Source: Polaromonas sp. (lineage in GTDB: Bacteria > Pseudomonadota > Gammaproteobacteria > Burkholderiales > Burkholderiaceae_C). From it: a stretch of 64,000 nucleotides of DNA. A program made the position numbers and the translations under genes. Where the stretch lies: the NCBI RefSeq assembly GCF_016185115.1, contig NZ_JACPOF010000015.1, positions 434,001-498,000 on the forward strand, read 5' to 3'. How positions within the stretch are numbered: the first letter of the stretch is position 1; every line of letters begins with the position of its first letter. Positions 38,863 to 48,832 of the stretch are shown here, one piece after another. Below the pieces are notes generated by a model. The model was not told where the DNA came from, did no database searches, and was given only the letters and a program-made list of their open reading frames with translations.

Positions 38863-39840
38863 CTACTGGACTTTGATCCCTGCTTTATCTATCACCGTTT
38901 TCCATTTTGAAGACTCGCTCTCAAGGAAGGTGCTGAAAGCTTTCGTAGATGAAGGATCCGCGATGAGGCCGGACGCGGACAATTGCTCTTTGACGTCAGG
39001 CATGCTGAGAATGCGGTTGATTTCAGCGTTGAGTTGTTGAGTGATCGCTGGGGGCATTCCCTTAGGTCCTACGAGACCCATCCATACAGCGACGTCAAAT
39101 GTTTGTAGGCCTTGCTCATTTGAGATAGAGGCCAAATCCGGCAATGCCGGAATTTTTGATTTCCCCAGGTTGCCAACTGCCTTGAATTTTCCGCTTTGGA
39201 CGTGCGGCAGCCCTGCGGTGACGCCATCAATAATGAATGTGACGTCATTCGACAACAGACCTTGAACCGTACCGGCGCTTCCTTTGTAGGAAACGCTCAG
39301 CAGGTCAAGTCCCAGGGAGGTTTTTATGAGTTCCCCCCCGAGCTGGGATGTAAACGTTCCGTAGCCATAAGACACCTTGCCCGGCTGCGCTTTGGCACGT
39401 GCGACAAGCGCTGCCATGGATGACGGTCCGGCTGATCCGGTCAGGATGACAAGTGGAGCAATCGCCAGCTTTGCAACTGGTTCGAAGTCTCTGACTGGGT
39501 CGTATGACAGCTTGTTGTAAAGGTATTGGTTCATGACCAAGGTGTTGTCGATCGCTACAAGGAGCGTGTACCCATCCGCTGGCGCTTTGGCCACGGCATC
39601 CGCGCCAATGATGGTGTTTGCCCCGGCCTTGTTTTCGACGATGACAGGTTGGCCAACTTTGTCGGAGAGTTTTTGACCGATAACCCGAGCCAGTAGATCG
39701 GTCGGCCCCCCAGCAGGGAATGGCACAACCAGTTTGATAGGTCGGCTTGGATACGTCGCGGAACCCTGTGCATGCGCACCAGACGTGAAGATAGTTGCAA
39801 TGGTCAGAATCAGCCAGAGCGGACGTAATGGATTTTTCAT
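38863..39840 (-). CDS. Tripartite tricarboxylate transporter-type solute-binding protein
   Basis: YPSRPIKLVVPFPAGGPTDLLARVIGQKLSDKVGQPVIVENKAGANTIIGADAVAK. Confidence 0.94.
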   Translation of the reverse strand: MKNPLRPLWLILTIATIFTSGAHAQGSATYPSRPIKLVVPFPAGGPTDLLARVIGQKLSDKVGQPVIVENKAGANTIIGADAVAKAPADGYTLLVAIDNTLVMNQYLYNKLSYDPVRDFEPVAKLAIAPLVILTGSAGPSSMAALVARAKAQPGKVSYGYGTFTSQLGGELIKTSLGLDLLSVSYKGSAGTVQGLLSNDVTFIIDGVTAGLPHVQSGKFKAVGNLGKSKIPALPDLASISNEQGLQTFDVAVWMGLVGPKGMPPAITQQLNAEINRILSMPDVKEQLSASGLIADPSSTKAFSTFLESESSKWKTVIDKAGIKVQ

Positions 39841-40109
39841 GGTGTCTCCAGAAACTTTTTCTATTTATTCAAGAAGGGCACATTGTCTGCACTCACGCCG
39901 CGTAAGGGCAATTCGAAAAATTGCATTCGCTATATAGACAAATCGAATACAACTTTTAAGCGCGACGCTGAGGCACATGTTTGGTAGGTACTATCCCGCG
40001 CATTGAATGCAACGAATGTAGAGATACTGCACGCTCGTTCCAAAATGCACTTGAGGAGTTGTGCGCACGCGCGCAATGGCCTCAAATCCCAATATCAAAG
40101 GAGTGATAC

Positions 40110-41090
40110 ATGAGAGGCTCGATCCCCACCTGCTTTTTTCAGGCTTTTTTCGTTTTTGCTACCTTCTTGAGCGTGAGCCTGCCGGGTATGGCGCAAAGTT
40201 CGGCGACTCCAGCTATCAAAATGGTGATACCTTTCCCGGCTGGGGGATCCGCTGACTCATTTGGCCGAATTGTGGGACAAGCTCTGGCGCAGCAACTCGA
40301 CCAACCCGTCGTCGTGGACAACAAGCCAGGGGCCGACGGGGCGATCGGCGCGGAGGCGGTGATTAATTCACCTGCTAACGGCTTGACGATATTCCTGGCC
40401 ACAAACTCAGCCATCGTGGCTGTACCAACCCTCAGGCTTAAATCTCCATATGATCCGCGAACCGCATTTAGTCCAATCGGCATGGTCGGGCAGTCGGCAT
40501 TTTTTCTGTTCGTTCACCCTTCGGTTCCTGGGAGTACGCTGCAGGACTTTTTGGCGTATGCGAAAGGTAATCCTGGCAAACTTAATTACGCCACCGCAGG
40601 TGCGACAAGTATCTTGGCGAGTGCGCAGATGCTTCAAATTGCCGGACTCACGATGACTCAGGTGCCATACAAAGGGGAGGCACTTGCGGTACCTGATCTG
40701 GTTTCCGGTAGGGTTCAGGTCATGTTGGGATCCACAACTTCACTTTTATCGCTGGTGAAGGAAGGCAAGCTTAAGGTCCTTGCTGTAGTTGGCGACCAGC
40801 GCAGTGCATTGGCACCAGACGTTCCCACTTTGCATGAAAGCGGCATAAGAGGTGTTTCTGTGGTCCCGTGGTCGGCCGTCTTCGCGCCAGCCGGCACTCC
40901 TTCGCCTGTTGTCGACAGGCTTTCTAAGGCCCTTACTTCCGCTCTCCGGAATCCGGACACAGTGCGCCAGCTTGGGGCGCAGGGCATTTCGGCTGAGGTG
41001 ATGACTCCAGCAGCGCTTAGCACCTTCGTGGCAAAGCAGTACGAAGTGTGGAGCCGGCTTGTAATCGATGTTAAGTTAGAGCGCCAGTAA
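40110..41090 (+). CDS. Tripartite tricarboxylate transporter-type solute-binding protein
   Basis: IKMVIPFPAGGSADSFGRIVGQALAQQLDQPVVVDNKPGADGAIGAEAV. Confidence 0.93.
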   Translation: MRGSIPTCFFQAFFVFATFLSVSLPGMAQSSATPAIKMVIPFPAGGSADSFGRIVGQALAQQLDQPVVVDNKPGADGAIGAEAVINSPANGLTIFLATNSAIVAVPTLRLKSPYDPRTAFSPIGMVGQSAFFLFVHPSVPGSTLQDFLAYAKGNPGKLNYATAGATSILASAQMLQIAGLTMTQVPYKGEALAVPDLVSGRVQVMLGSTTSLLSLVKEGKLKVLAVVGDQRSALAPDVPTLHESGIRGVSVVPWSAVFAPAGTPSPVVDRLSKALTSALRNPDTVRQLGAQGISAEVMTPAALSTFVAKQYEVWSRLVIDVKLERQ

Positions 41091-41105
41091 AGTGAAAGGG
41101 TCTAA

Positions 41106-42086
41106 GTGGTGTTAGCAATTGAACTTGCCTGGCATGGGGATGGAGCTTCGCTTGAAGTCGCAGAGAGACCTATACCTGTAGCAGGCAAGGCCGAGGTGGT
41201 TATACGCGTCTTGGCCGCTGGAATAAACCGCGCCGATCTGTCGCAGCGAAAAAAGGGCTACACACTTCCCCGGGATGCCTCCGACATACCCGGTCTTGAG
41301 GTTTGCGGCACCATTGTTTCCGGTGACGTGGAGGGCAGTGGGTTCGCCATTGGTCAGCGAGTCTGTGCCCTCCTGGAAGGAGGGGGGTATGCGGAGTACG
41401 CATTGGCAAGACTCGGTCAATGCTTGCCTGTGCCAAGCTGTCTGTCGGACGCACAGGCGGCTGCCTTGCCAGAAACATATTTCACGGTGTGGAGCAACGT
41501 GTTTGAACGCGCCAACCTGCAGCCCGGAGAAGTTTTGCTGGTGCACGGCGGGGCAAGTGGAGTGGGGACCGCAGCAATTCAAATATGCACGGCATTGGGG
41601 CACCAGGTGATCGCCACTGTTGGTAGCGAGGTCAAGGTAAGTGCGGTCGAGGCTCTAGGTGTTGTCCGGGCGATCAATCACAGCCGAGAAAACTTTAGTG
41701 AAATAACCCTTTCTGTGACGCAGGGTCGTGGTGCTAATGTCATTCTGGACATGGTCGGGGGCGAGTATTTGGAGCGAAATATTCTTTGCCTTGCTGATGA
41801 TGGCCGCCTAGTGATGATTGCCATGATGGGTGGAATGTCTGCCAACCTCGACTTGGAACAGGTTATACGACGAAGGCTGGTTATTACGGGGTCTACCCTT
41901 CGACCAAGGACTCTGGCATTTAAAACCTCAGTTAGAAACGCCCTCCATGCCCGCGTATGGCCTCTGTTGGAAACTGGCTTGATCGTACCGCTCGTCCATG
42001 CAACCTTTCCATTCCGAAGTGCCACAGATGCCCAAGCGATGTTGGCGCGCAGCGAACACATCGGAAAAATTATCCTGACCTTCTAG
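41106..42086 (+). CDS. NAD(P)H quinone oxidoreductase / MDR-family zinc-independent alcohol dehydrogenase
   Basis: VLAAGINRADLSQRKKGY; LLVHGGASGVGTAAIQICTALGHQVIATVGS. Confidence 0.92.
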   Translation: MVLAIELAWHGDGASLEVAERPIPVAGKAEVVIRVLAAGINRADLSQRKKGYTLPRDASDIPGLEVCGTIVSGDVEGSGFAIGQRVCALLEGGGYAEYALARLGQCLPVPSCLSDAQAAALPETYFTVWSNVFERANLQPGEVLLVHGGASGVGTAAIQICTALGHQVIATVGSEVKVSAVEALGVVRAINHSRENFSEITLSVTQGRGANVILDMVGGEYLERNILCLADDGRLVMIAMMGGMSANLDLEQVIRRRLVITGSTLRPRTLAFKTSVRNALHARVWPLLETGLIVPLVHATFPFRSATDAQAMLARSEHIGKIILTF

Positions 42087-42164
42087 AACTGTTGATTAGT
42101 TCATCTCGCTTCGAAGAGAAGCTCTTCCTGCGTGAGTTTGATGTGTCGCCTAAAGGCGAAAAGA

Positions 42165-43079
42165 TCAACGCTGCTGAAGAGCATTTCTTACCAGTTCTCT
42201 TAGCCATTGGTTGGCGGGATCCGTGTGAAATCGCTTATGCCAGATGTGCTTCACTTCAACTGTTGGCGATTTAAATGGGAGAGGGTAGATGCGCATCCCG
42301 CGTTGGGCTTCGAAAGCTCCCGCCAAATCCATTGGAATGATTGCGATGAGATCTGTGTTGGCAATAATGCTAACTAACCCAAGGTAGTGGGGAACGGTGA
42401 GAAATACATTGCGCACGATTCCGTGTTCCTGCATTGTCTTTTCGATAACCTCCTGACTTCTTCCTTCCGTTCGGATAGCAACATGCGACGCCTTGAGAAA
42501 TCCATCCATTGAAAGCTCGCCCAATGTCAGTATCGGATTCTTATCCCCTACAAGACACATAAATCCGCTGTTTCTGAGCAACTTCTGCTGGAATACACCG
42601 GCAGTCAGATGGTCAGGGAAAAAGCCGATTGCCAAGTCAACCGCTCCTGAATCCAGGCCTTCTTCGAGCTTCTCTGCGATGGGCGAAACTGTACGTAATT
42701 TCACCCTTGGGGCTGCGATGCGTACAGCATTGATTATTTGTGGCAGATAGGATGCCTCTGCGACATCTGTCATGCAAAGCACAAAACTTTTGTCGCTAGT
42801 AGTTGGATCGAAACTCGGTCGATTGAATATTTCGAGTCGCGCAAGGTCTAGTGCCTTCTTTACCGGCCCCGCCATCAACAGGGCTCGGGGCGTGGGTTGC
42901 ATCTGATTTTTCACCCGCACAAACATTGGGTCACCGAAAGCCTTGCGCATCTTGGCCAAAGCATGGCTCATGGACGGCTGACTCATCTGTAGCCGCTCGC
43001 TGGCCTTGGACACGCTCAACGTTTCGAGCATTGCCTCGAAAACTATGAGGAGATTTAGATCTTCATCATGGGTATTCAT
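42165..43079 (-). CDS. LysR-family transcriptional regulator
   Basis: DLNLLIVFEAMLETLSVSKASERLQMSQPSMSHALAKMRKAFGDPMFVRV. Confidence 0.93.
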   Translation of the reverse strand: MNTHDEDLNLLIVFEAMLETLSVSKASERLQMSQPSMSHALAKMRKAFGDPMFVRVKNQMQPTPRALLMAGPVKKALDLARLEIFNRPSFDPTTSDKSFVLCMTDVAEASYLPQIINAVRIAAPRVKLRTVSPIAEKLEEGLDSGAVDLAIGFFPDHLTAGVFQQKLLRNSGFMCLVGDKNPILTLGELSMDGFLKASHVAIRTEGRSQEVIEKTMQEHGIVRNVFLTVPHYLGLVSIIANTDLIAIIPMDLAGAFEAQRGMRIYPLPFKSPTVEVKHIWHKRFHTDPANQWLRELVRNALQQR

Positions 43080-43267
43080 TGTGCTTTCGTCATGTCTCGG
43101 AAGTCGTAGTAATGCCTCGGTATACTAAATTTCAGACAGAGGGACAAGAAGAATAACCATCATCGGTATCGGCCTGGCGTACTATTTTTCATATGCGCCT
43201 GACACCGCTCTGTTCGGCTAACACCAACCTGTCCCGGCCTTTTGCAAGTGCGACGTTTTGGTGGGAC

Positions 43268-44197
43268 TCAGCTTAATCCCTCAAATGCCTCTTGCATTAC
43301 TTCTGATATGAGGTTTCGAAGCCATTGGTTGCCTTTGTCGTTATGTTGACGTTGATGCCAGTACTGATTCACTGTAAAGAACGGAGTGGCAAAGGGCAGT
43401 GGCATTTGCCTAACCCCCGCTACCGGGGACATTGCCTTCACTGTCATGCTGGGGACGCTGGCAAGCAGCTCGGTGTCTCTCACGATTGGCGGGGCTGCGA
43501 GGAAGCTAGGGATCTTCAAAACTACCTCCCGGCGAATCCTAAGACTTTGAAGTGTTTGCTCTAGCAGGTTCGGCGCAACGCCGCTCGGCGCTATTGCAAT
43601 ATGGGACTCAGCACAGAACCTTTTTAGAGAGATCTTCTTTCCAATTCTTGGATGAGCGTTACTCACGAGGCACACAAAGGTATCTTGAAGTATCCGGCGC
43701 TGATAGAAAGTTGATCCAAGCTGAGGTAGATATCCCAAGGCTAGATCTACCTCCCCAGATTCCAACGAGTCACGATAGCGATCCCGCGGAACCTGCACAA
43801 CGGTGATCGTGCTAAGAGGTGCCAGATTTCTCAGGCGCATCATCAATCTTGGCAGGTACAGGACCTGACCGATATCGCTGAGGAGTAGTTTGAAATCGCG
43901 GCTCTCGAGTGCGGGATCGAATGGACTGCTGCCGAGCAAGCCAGACTTCAACATTGCAAGACCTTGGGTAATCGACGGATGCAGGGCAACTGCATACCTG
44001 GTTGGCTCCATGCCAGTGCGGGTTTTAACGAATAAAGGGTCACCTATGTCTGCGCGAAGCCTGCGCAAAGCGGCGCTTACAGACGGCTGCGACATACCCA
44101 GCACGAGACCCGCTCGTGTGACGCTCCGCTCTTTCATCAATGCGTCGAATATGAGCAAGAGATTGAGATCAAAAGAGGAGATATTTGATTTTGACAT
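43268..44197 (-). CDS. LysR-family transcriptional regulator
   Basis: DLNLLLIFDALMKERSVTRAGLVLGMSQPSVSAALRRLRADIGDPLFVKT. Confidence 0.93.
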   Translation of the reverse strand: MSKSNISSFDLNLLLIFDALMKERSVTRAGLVLGMSQPSVSAALRRLRADIGDPLFVKTRTGMEPTRYAVALHPSITQGLAMLKSGLLGSSPFDPALESRDFKLLLSDIGQVLYLPRLMMRLRNLAPLSTITVVQVPRDRYRDSLESGEVDLALGYLPQLGSTFYQRRILQDTFVCLVSNAHPRIGKKISLKRFCAESHIAIAPSGVAPNLLEQTLQSLRIRREVVLKIPSFLAAPPIVRDTELLASVPSMTVKAMSPVAGVRQMPLPFATPFFTVNQYWHQRQHNDKGNQWLRNLISEVMQEAFEGLS

Positions 44198-44274
44198 TTA
44201 GTTCATCGTGATTATCTATTTGACATATGACATACCGCTTTTCACAATCCTAAGTCATAGGAGACAAGACACAA

Positions 44275-45063
44275 ATGACTTCAAGCCAAAGCGCTCGAGT
44301 AAGACAACCGATTAAGAGCCGCATGGGAACAAGTACGGTAGACCGTATTGTCGTGAGGGACCTGGATCTGGTAAATGATCTTCTCGGGAAAGTCGACTTG
44401 GGTCAGATGGCATGGCTTGAGATCACGGGCCAACTGCCAACACCCTCTCAAGCGGCGGTCTTCAACGCGGTTTTGGTGACGCTTGTGGAGCACGGCCTAA
44501 CGCCCAATGCGATAGCTGCACGATTGACATATTTAGGAGCTCCAGAGGCTCTTCAAGGAGCTGTGGCCGCTGGCTTGTGCGGGATGGGCAGCGTCTTTGC
44601 GGGTGGATCCGAGGGAACGGTGAATATGCTTTTAGACGCTCGATCCAAAAATCCTGAGCGCTCAGAGGCGGAAACTGCAAAGGCGATCGTCTCAGACTTC
44701 ATGTCCAACCGTAAGCAGATTCCTGGACTTGGGCACCACTTGCACAAGCCAATCGACCCGCGCTCAAAGAAGTTGTTCGAGATCGCGCAGCAGCATGGGC
44801 TGAGAGGGAAATTTGTTTCGCTGCTCGAAGCCATTCAGGCTGAGGCGGAAGCCAGAACATCCCGCCTATTGCCAATAAATGCGACGGGCGCGATAGGTGC
44901 GCTTTGTTGCGAACTGGGGCTTCCCAAGGCTGCAGCAAGAGGCGTTGCAGTTATTGGTCGGTCAGTAGGTCTTGTCGGGCATCTCGTTGAAGAAGCTCAT
45001 AGCCCTATCGCGAAAGAAATCTGGCTGCGCGCTGAAGAGGAGTCTAGTGAGCCCCAAGAGTGA
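44275..45063 (+). CDS. Citrate-synthase superfamily, citryl-CoA lyase-like protein
   Basis: IPGLGHHLHKPIDPRSKKLFEIAQQHGL; 262 aa, short CS-like fold. Confidence 0.8.
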   Translation: MTSSQSARVRQPIKSRMGTSTVDRIVVRDLDLVNDLLGKVDLGQMAWLEITGQLPTPSQAAVFNAVLVTLVEHGLTPNAIAARLTYLGAPEALQGAVAAGLCGMGSVFAGGSEGTVNMLLDARSKNPERSEAETAKAIVSDFMSNRKQIPGLGHHLHKPIDPRSKKLFEIAQQHGLRGKFVSLLEAIQAEAEARTSRLLPINATGAIGALCCELGLPKAAARGVAVIGRSVGLVGHLVEEAHSPIAKEIWLRAEEESSEPQE

Positions 45064-45094
45064 TTGCATCAGTAACAAAGTAACAGGAGACAAA

Positions 45095-46069
45095 ATGAAA
45101 ATTCAGTTCAAAGTTCTTAACCTAGCTGTGGCCCTTATTGCTGTATCAATATCCTCGGCCTCCCTCGCGCAGGCGTGGCCTTCAAAGCCGATCAAACTGG
45201 TGGTGCCATATCCACCCGGCGGCGGTACTGATGCCGTTGTACGGTTGATAGCACCGAAGATCTCTGCTGCACTTGGGCAGCCCCTTGTTATTGAAAACAA
45301 GGGCGGTGCCAACACCATCATCGGAACGGACGTTGTGGCTAAGGCAGCGCCCGATGGCTACACATTTGGGGTGATCACAGACTCCCACTCCATTAATCCA
45401 AACTTTCAGAAACTTCCTTACGACTCCGTTCAGTCGTTTCAGCCGGTAAGTCAGTTGGTCTTTGTTCCATTCGCCTTGGTCACGAAAGCAGGCTCGGAGA
45501 TTACGTCGGTGGCATCCCTGGTCAAACTTGCCAAGTCGAAACCTGGAAAGATCAGCTATGCGTCATTGGGTGAGGGTAGCCCGCACTACCTGGCTATGGA
45601 GTGGTTCCGCTCTCTAGCGCGGGTAGATATCAATCACATTCCCTATAGAGGGGTCGGTCCAGCTCTCACTGACGTGATTGGTGGGCAGGTAGATTTGATG
45701 TTCACCGGTCTTTCGACAGCGATCCCGCAAGTCAAAGGAGGTAAAGCATTAGCTTTGGCCGTATCTAGTCCCAAACGCCAACCGAGCTTGACCGGTATTC
45801 CTACGGTAGCAGAGTCTGGTTATCCCGAATTCGACTTTCGAACCTGGTATGGCATTGTGGCTCCGGCTGGTACGCCAGCGGACGTGGTTGCAAGAATGAA
45901 TCAGGAAATCAAGAAGGCCATTGACTCTGCAGATGTCCTTGAAAGATTCGAGGTTTTGGGAGTTGATGCCGCGGTGTCAACGCCACAGCAGTTTGCAGAA
46001 TTCATGAGACAGGATGCACGCAAATATGCCCAGATCATTAAGGCGACCGGGGCTAAAGGGGGGAACTGA
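45095..46069 (+). CDS. Tripartite tricarboxylate transporter-type solute-binding protein
   Basis: WPSKPIKLVVPYPPGGGTDAVVRLIAPKISAALGQPLVIENKGGANTIIGTDVVAK; RBS aggagac before ATG 45095. Confidence 0.93.
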   Translation: MKIQFKVLNLAVALIAVSISSASLAQAWPSKPIKLVVPYPPGGGTDAVVRLIAPKISAALGQPLVIENKGGANTIIGTDVVAKAAPDGYTFGVITDSHSINPNFQKLPYDSVQSFQPVSQLVFVPFALVTKAGSEITSVASLVKLAKSKPGKISYASLGEGSPHYLAMEWFRSLARVDINHIPYRGVGPALTDVIGGQVDLMFTGLSTAIPQVKGGKALALAVSSPKRQPSLTGIPTVAESGYPEFDFRTWYGIVAPAGTPADVVARMNQEIKKAIDSADVLERFEVLGVDAAVSTPQQFAEFMRQDARKYAQIIKATGAKGGN

Positions 46070-46070
46070 A

Positions 46071-47027
46071 ATGAAGGCAATTTATTCTGCTGTTCGATAT
46101 TTATTTGTTGCTTTTGCGTTTGTAGCTGCTGGCTGCGCCCAGCAACCTGTTCAAGGTGTCACTGCAGTAGTTGGTCAGGCCCCACCCGGAAGTTTCTTTG
46201 AGAATCTCGCTCTGGGCCCTGATGAAGCCTTCTACATCACCGACTACACCAAACGTCGCGTGATGAAATTTACCGAGAGCGGAGGATTGGTTGAGCATGC
46301 CAAGCTCGATGCCTACCCATTGGGTATCGAGTTTGACTCGGATGGCATCATGTACCTAACCGCGCAGGAAAAGGATTTGTTCGGTGGTGGTGGCGATATG
46401 ACCAATGCGAACTGGATTTATCGGGCGCTGCCGGGTCAAAGTCCCGTTAAGTTCTTGCAAGTATCTGGGGCCAACTTTCTGAACGGCATGATTCGCCAAA
46501 GCCCAGGGAAGATTCTCATTGCGGACTCGCGGGGCGGAACAATTTGGTCGCTGGACACACGCAACGCACAGGTCTCGAGGTTTTTCACCGACCCGCGTTT
46601 GGATGCAACGGACACAAAATCGCAAACACCCGCAGCGAACGGATTAAAGCTGCACAAGGGAAGTCTGTATATCTCCAATACGGTGTCGGGCGTGATCTAC
46701 GCATTGAAGCTATCGGATCTAGGCTCGCCCCTTGATCTAAGCGTGTTCGCAAATGGAATCCGTGCGGATGATTTTGCATTCTCTCCGAATGGAACATTCT
46801 TCTATACCACCCACCGGGACGTGGTGATGATGTTGGATTCGGCGGGTAAACCGCAAAAGGTCGCGGGTGCAGAAACTGGTGTCAATGGTAATACTGCATT
46901 GGGATGGGACAGGCGGGGACGCGGTCCGTACGTTATTTCCGATGGTGGATACGTAGCCAACAAATGGTACGGCGGTCCTGCTCCGGGTCCTGCAACCATT
47001 GTTCGCTTGACCGTTGCGCCTAACTAA
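46071..47027 (+). CDS. SMP-30/gluconolactonase/NHL-type beta-propeller lipoprotein
   Basis: Lipobox VAAGCAQQ; FENLALGPDEAFYITDYTKRRVMKF; ANGLKLHKGSLYISNT. Confidence 0.78.
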   Translation: MKAIYSAVRYLFVAFAFVAAGCAQQPVQGVTAVVGQAPPGSFFENLALGPDEAFYITDYTKRRVMKFTESGGLVEHAKLDAYPLGIEFDSDGIMYLTAQEKDLFGGGGDMTNANWIYRALPGQSPVKFLQVSGANFLNGMIRQSPGKILIADSRGGTIWSLDTRNAQVSRFFTDPRLDATDTKSQTPAANGLKLHKGSLYISNTVSGVIYALKLSDLGSPLDLSVFANGIRADDFAFSPNGTFFYTTHRDVVMMLDSAGKPQKVAGAETGVNGNTALGWDRRGRGPYVISDGGYVANKWYGGPAPGPATIVRLTVAPN

Positions 47028-47039
47028 TTCTGGAAAAAA

Positions 47040-48206
47040 ATGTTGCAAAAAATTCGCGTGCTCGACTTGGGATCGTTCATTACCGCTCCATATGCCGCCA
47101 TGCTTTTGGCTGAGTTAGGTGCCGAAGTAGTTAAGGTTGAAAGACCTGGGGGGGGGGACCCTTTCAGGGCATTCGACGGCAATCTGTACAGTCCCCAGTT
47201 TCAGGCCCACAACCGCAATAAGAAAAGTATCTTGCTGGACTATGGCCAACCTGCGGGCAAAGACCTGTTGCTTGATCTCATACAGAAGGCGGATGTTCTG
47301 ATCGTTAATATGCGCCCAGGAGGTGCAGAGCGATTGGGAATTGGCGCCGAAGAGGCCATGCGACTCAATCCCAAGCTTGTCTATTGTTCAATTACCGGAT
47401 TTGGTGAGGATGGGCCCTACAAAGACCGGCCGGCATATGACACCGTTGGACAGTCCCTTAGCGGGTGGCTTAGCTTGTTCCATGATTCAACGGATCCACG
47501 TATTGCAGGGCCAGCCGTGTGTGATGCGCTCACCGGCATGTTTGCGTGCAACGGTGTTTTAGCTGCTCTGGTAGAGCGCAGCCAGACCGGTAAAGGCCGC
47601 AAGGTTGACGTGAATATGGTGGAGGCCAATTTGGCTTTCGCAGCCGAACCGCTGGCTCAGTTTTTCGCCACTGGAAAAAACGTGTCGCCTTTTGGCCGAA
47701 CAGCCTTATCCCAGTCGTTTGTGCTTTCCTGCTCTGATGGAGCCAGAGTGGGAGTACATCTATCATCACCTGAGAAATTCTGGCTGGGCTTGGTTGCCGC
47801 AACTAATGCCGATCAGCTCAAGGTCGATGAAAGATTCAGCACACGTGAAGGGCGTGTACGCAACTATCAAGCGCTTTCTAATGTTTTGGCCGAGATATTT
47901 GCTACCAAGACAAGCCACGACTGGCATGAACGGCTTAAGGCCAACGACGTACCTTTTGCTCCCGCACTTAGATTTGATGAATTGATGGGCAACGAGCATG
48001 TGCGCCACCTGAACCCTTTTTACACGCTGGAGCATCCTGTTTACGGAGCAGTGCAAGGCGTGAGAAATCCATTGCGTTTTGATGGTGAGCGCTGTGAGGC
48101 GCTCCTCCCACCTCCCGCACTTGGCGAACACTCCTCGGAAGTGCTGAAAAGCTGGCTGGGTTTAGAAGAGCCGGCGAGCGCAAAGAGCGCTGCCTCGCAG
48201 GAGTAA
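47040..48206 (+). CDS. CaiB/BaiF class III CoA-transferase
   Basis: VLDLGSFITAPYAAMLLAELGAEVVKVERPGGGDPFRAF; NRNKKSILLDYGQPAGKDLL. Confidence 0.93.
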   Translation: MLQKIRVLDLGSFITAPYAAMLLAELGAEVVKVERPGGGDPFRAFDGNLYSPQFQAHNRNKKSILLDYGQPAGKDLLLDLIQKADVLIVNMRPGGAERLGIGAEEAMRLNPKLVYCSITGFGEDGPYKDRPAYDTVGQSLSGWLSLFHDSTDPRIAGPAVCDALTGMFACNGVLAALVERSQTGKGRKVDVNMVEANLAFAAEPLAQFFATGKNVSPFGRTALSQSFVLSCSDGARVGVHLSSPEKFWLGLVAATNADQLKVDERFSTREGRVRNYQALSNVLAEIFATKTSHDWHERLKANDVPFAPALRFDELMGNEHVRHLNPFYTLEHPVYGAVQGVRNPLRFDGERCEALLPPPALGEHSSEVLKSWLGLEEPASAKSAASQE

Positions 48207-48255
48207 TAGCATTTTGCAGCGCATTTTTTGACCATGCGTTGCAATCCGGCCGCTG

Positions 48256-48669
48256 CTATTCTTGCTTTTCCACCAGCTTTAACTGATTGCCGTCAGGATC
48301 CCGGAAAAATACAACGGACATCTTGAGTTCGGGGAATACCTTAATTCCCCAAACAGGCTTGACACCATGAGCGGCTAAATCGGAGATTGCATTCTCCAGG
48401 CTCGGGACTCTTAAAGCGAAATGTGTGATGCCGCGTACTGCCGCGTGACGCGGCGCGTCCGGGAATTGGGTGCCAGCCGCAGAACCCCCAAACTTAATCA
48501 GCTCAATCTCGAAATCGCCTTGCTTCAGGAATGCGATTTCCAGCTGCATTTCAGGATAGGAGTTTCTATAAAACTCTTGGAACCCGAATACATCCCGATA
48601 CCAGGCGATGGACGCATCAAGATCGGAGACTGAGAGATTTACTGAATGTGGTGCAAACGTTGCAGGCAT
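48256..48669 (-). CDS. VOC/glyoxalase-family protein
   Basis: HSVNLSVSDLDASIAWYRDVFGFQEFYRNSYPEM; FRDPDGNQLKLVEK. Confidence 0.9.
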   Translation of the reverse strand: MPATFAPHSVNLSVSDLDASIAWYRDVFGFQEFYRNSYPEMQLEIAFLKQGDFEIELIKFGGSAAGTQFPDAPRHAAVRGITHFALRVPSLENAISDLAAHGVKPVWGIKVFPELKMSVVFFRDPDGNQLKLVEKQE

Positions 48670-48832
48670 TGAGGTCGATTGTGTGGATTGAAATTAGAAG
48701 ATGTCCAGACACCATACTGTGCCTCATAACGGTTTTGTCCCTTCCATGACTTACCCGGATTGATGCAGTTTCAAGATTGACCGTGTCTGCGGGGGCTTTT
48801 AGAGTTCATTTCCACCCTAAATTTCCACGCGA

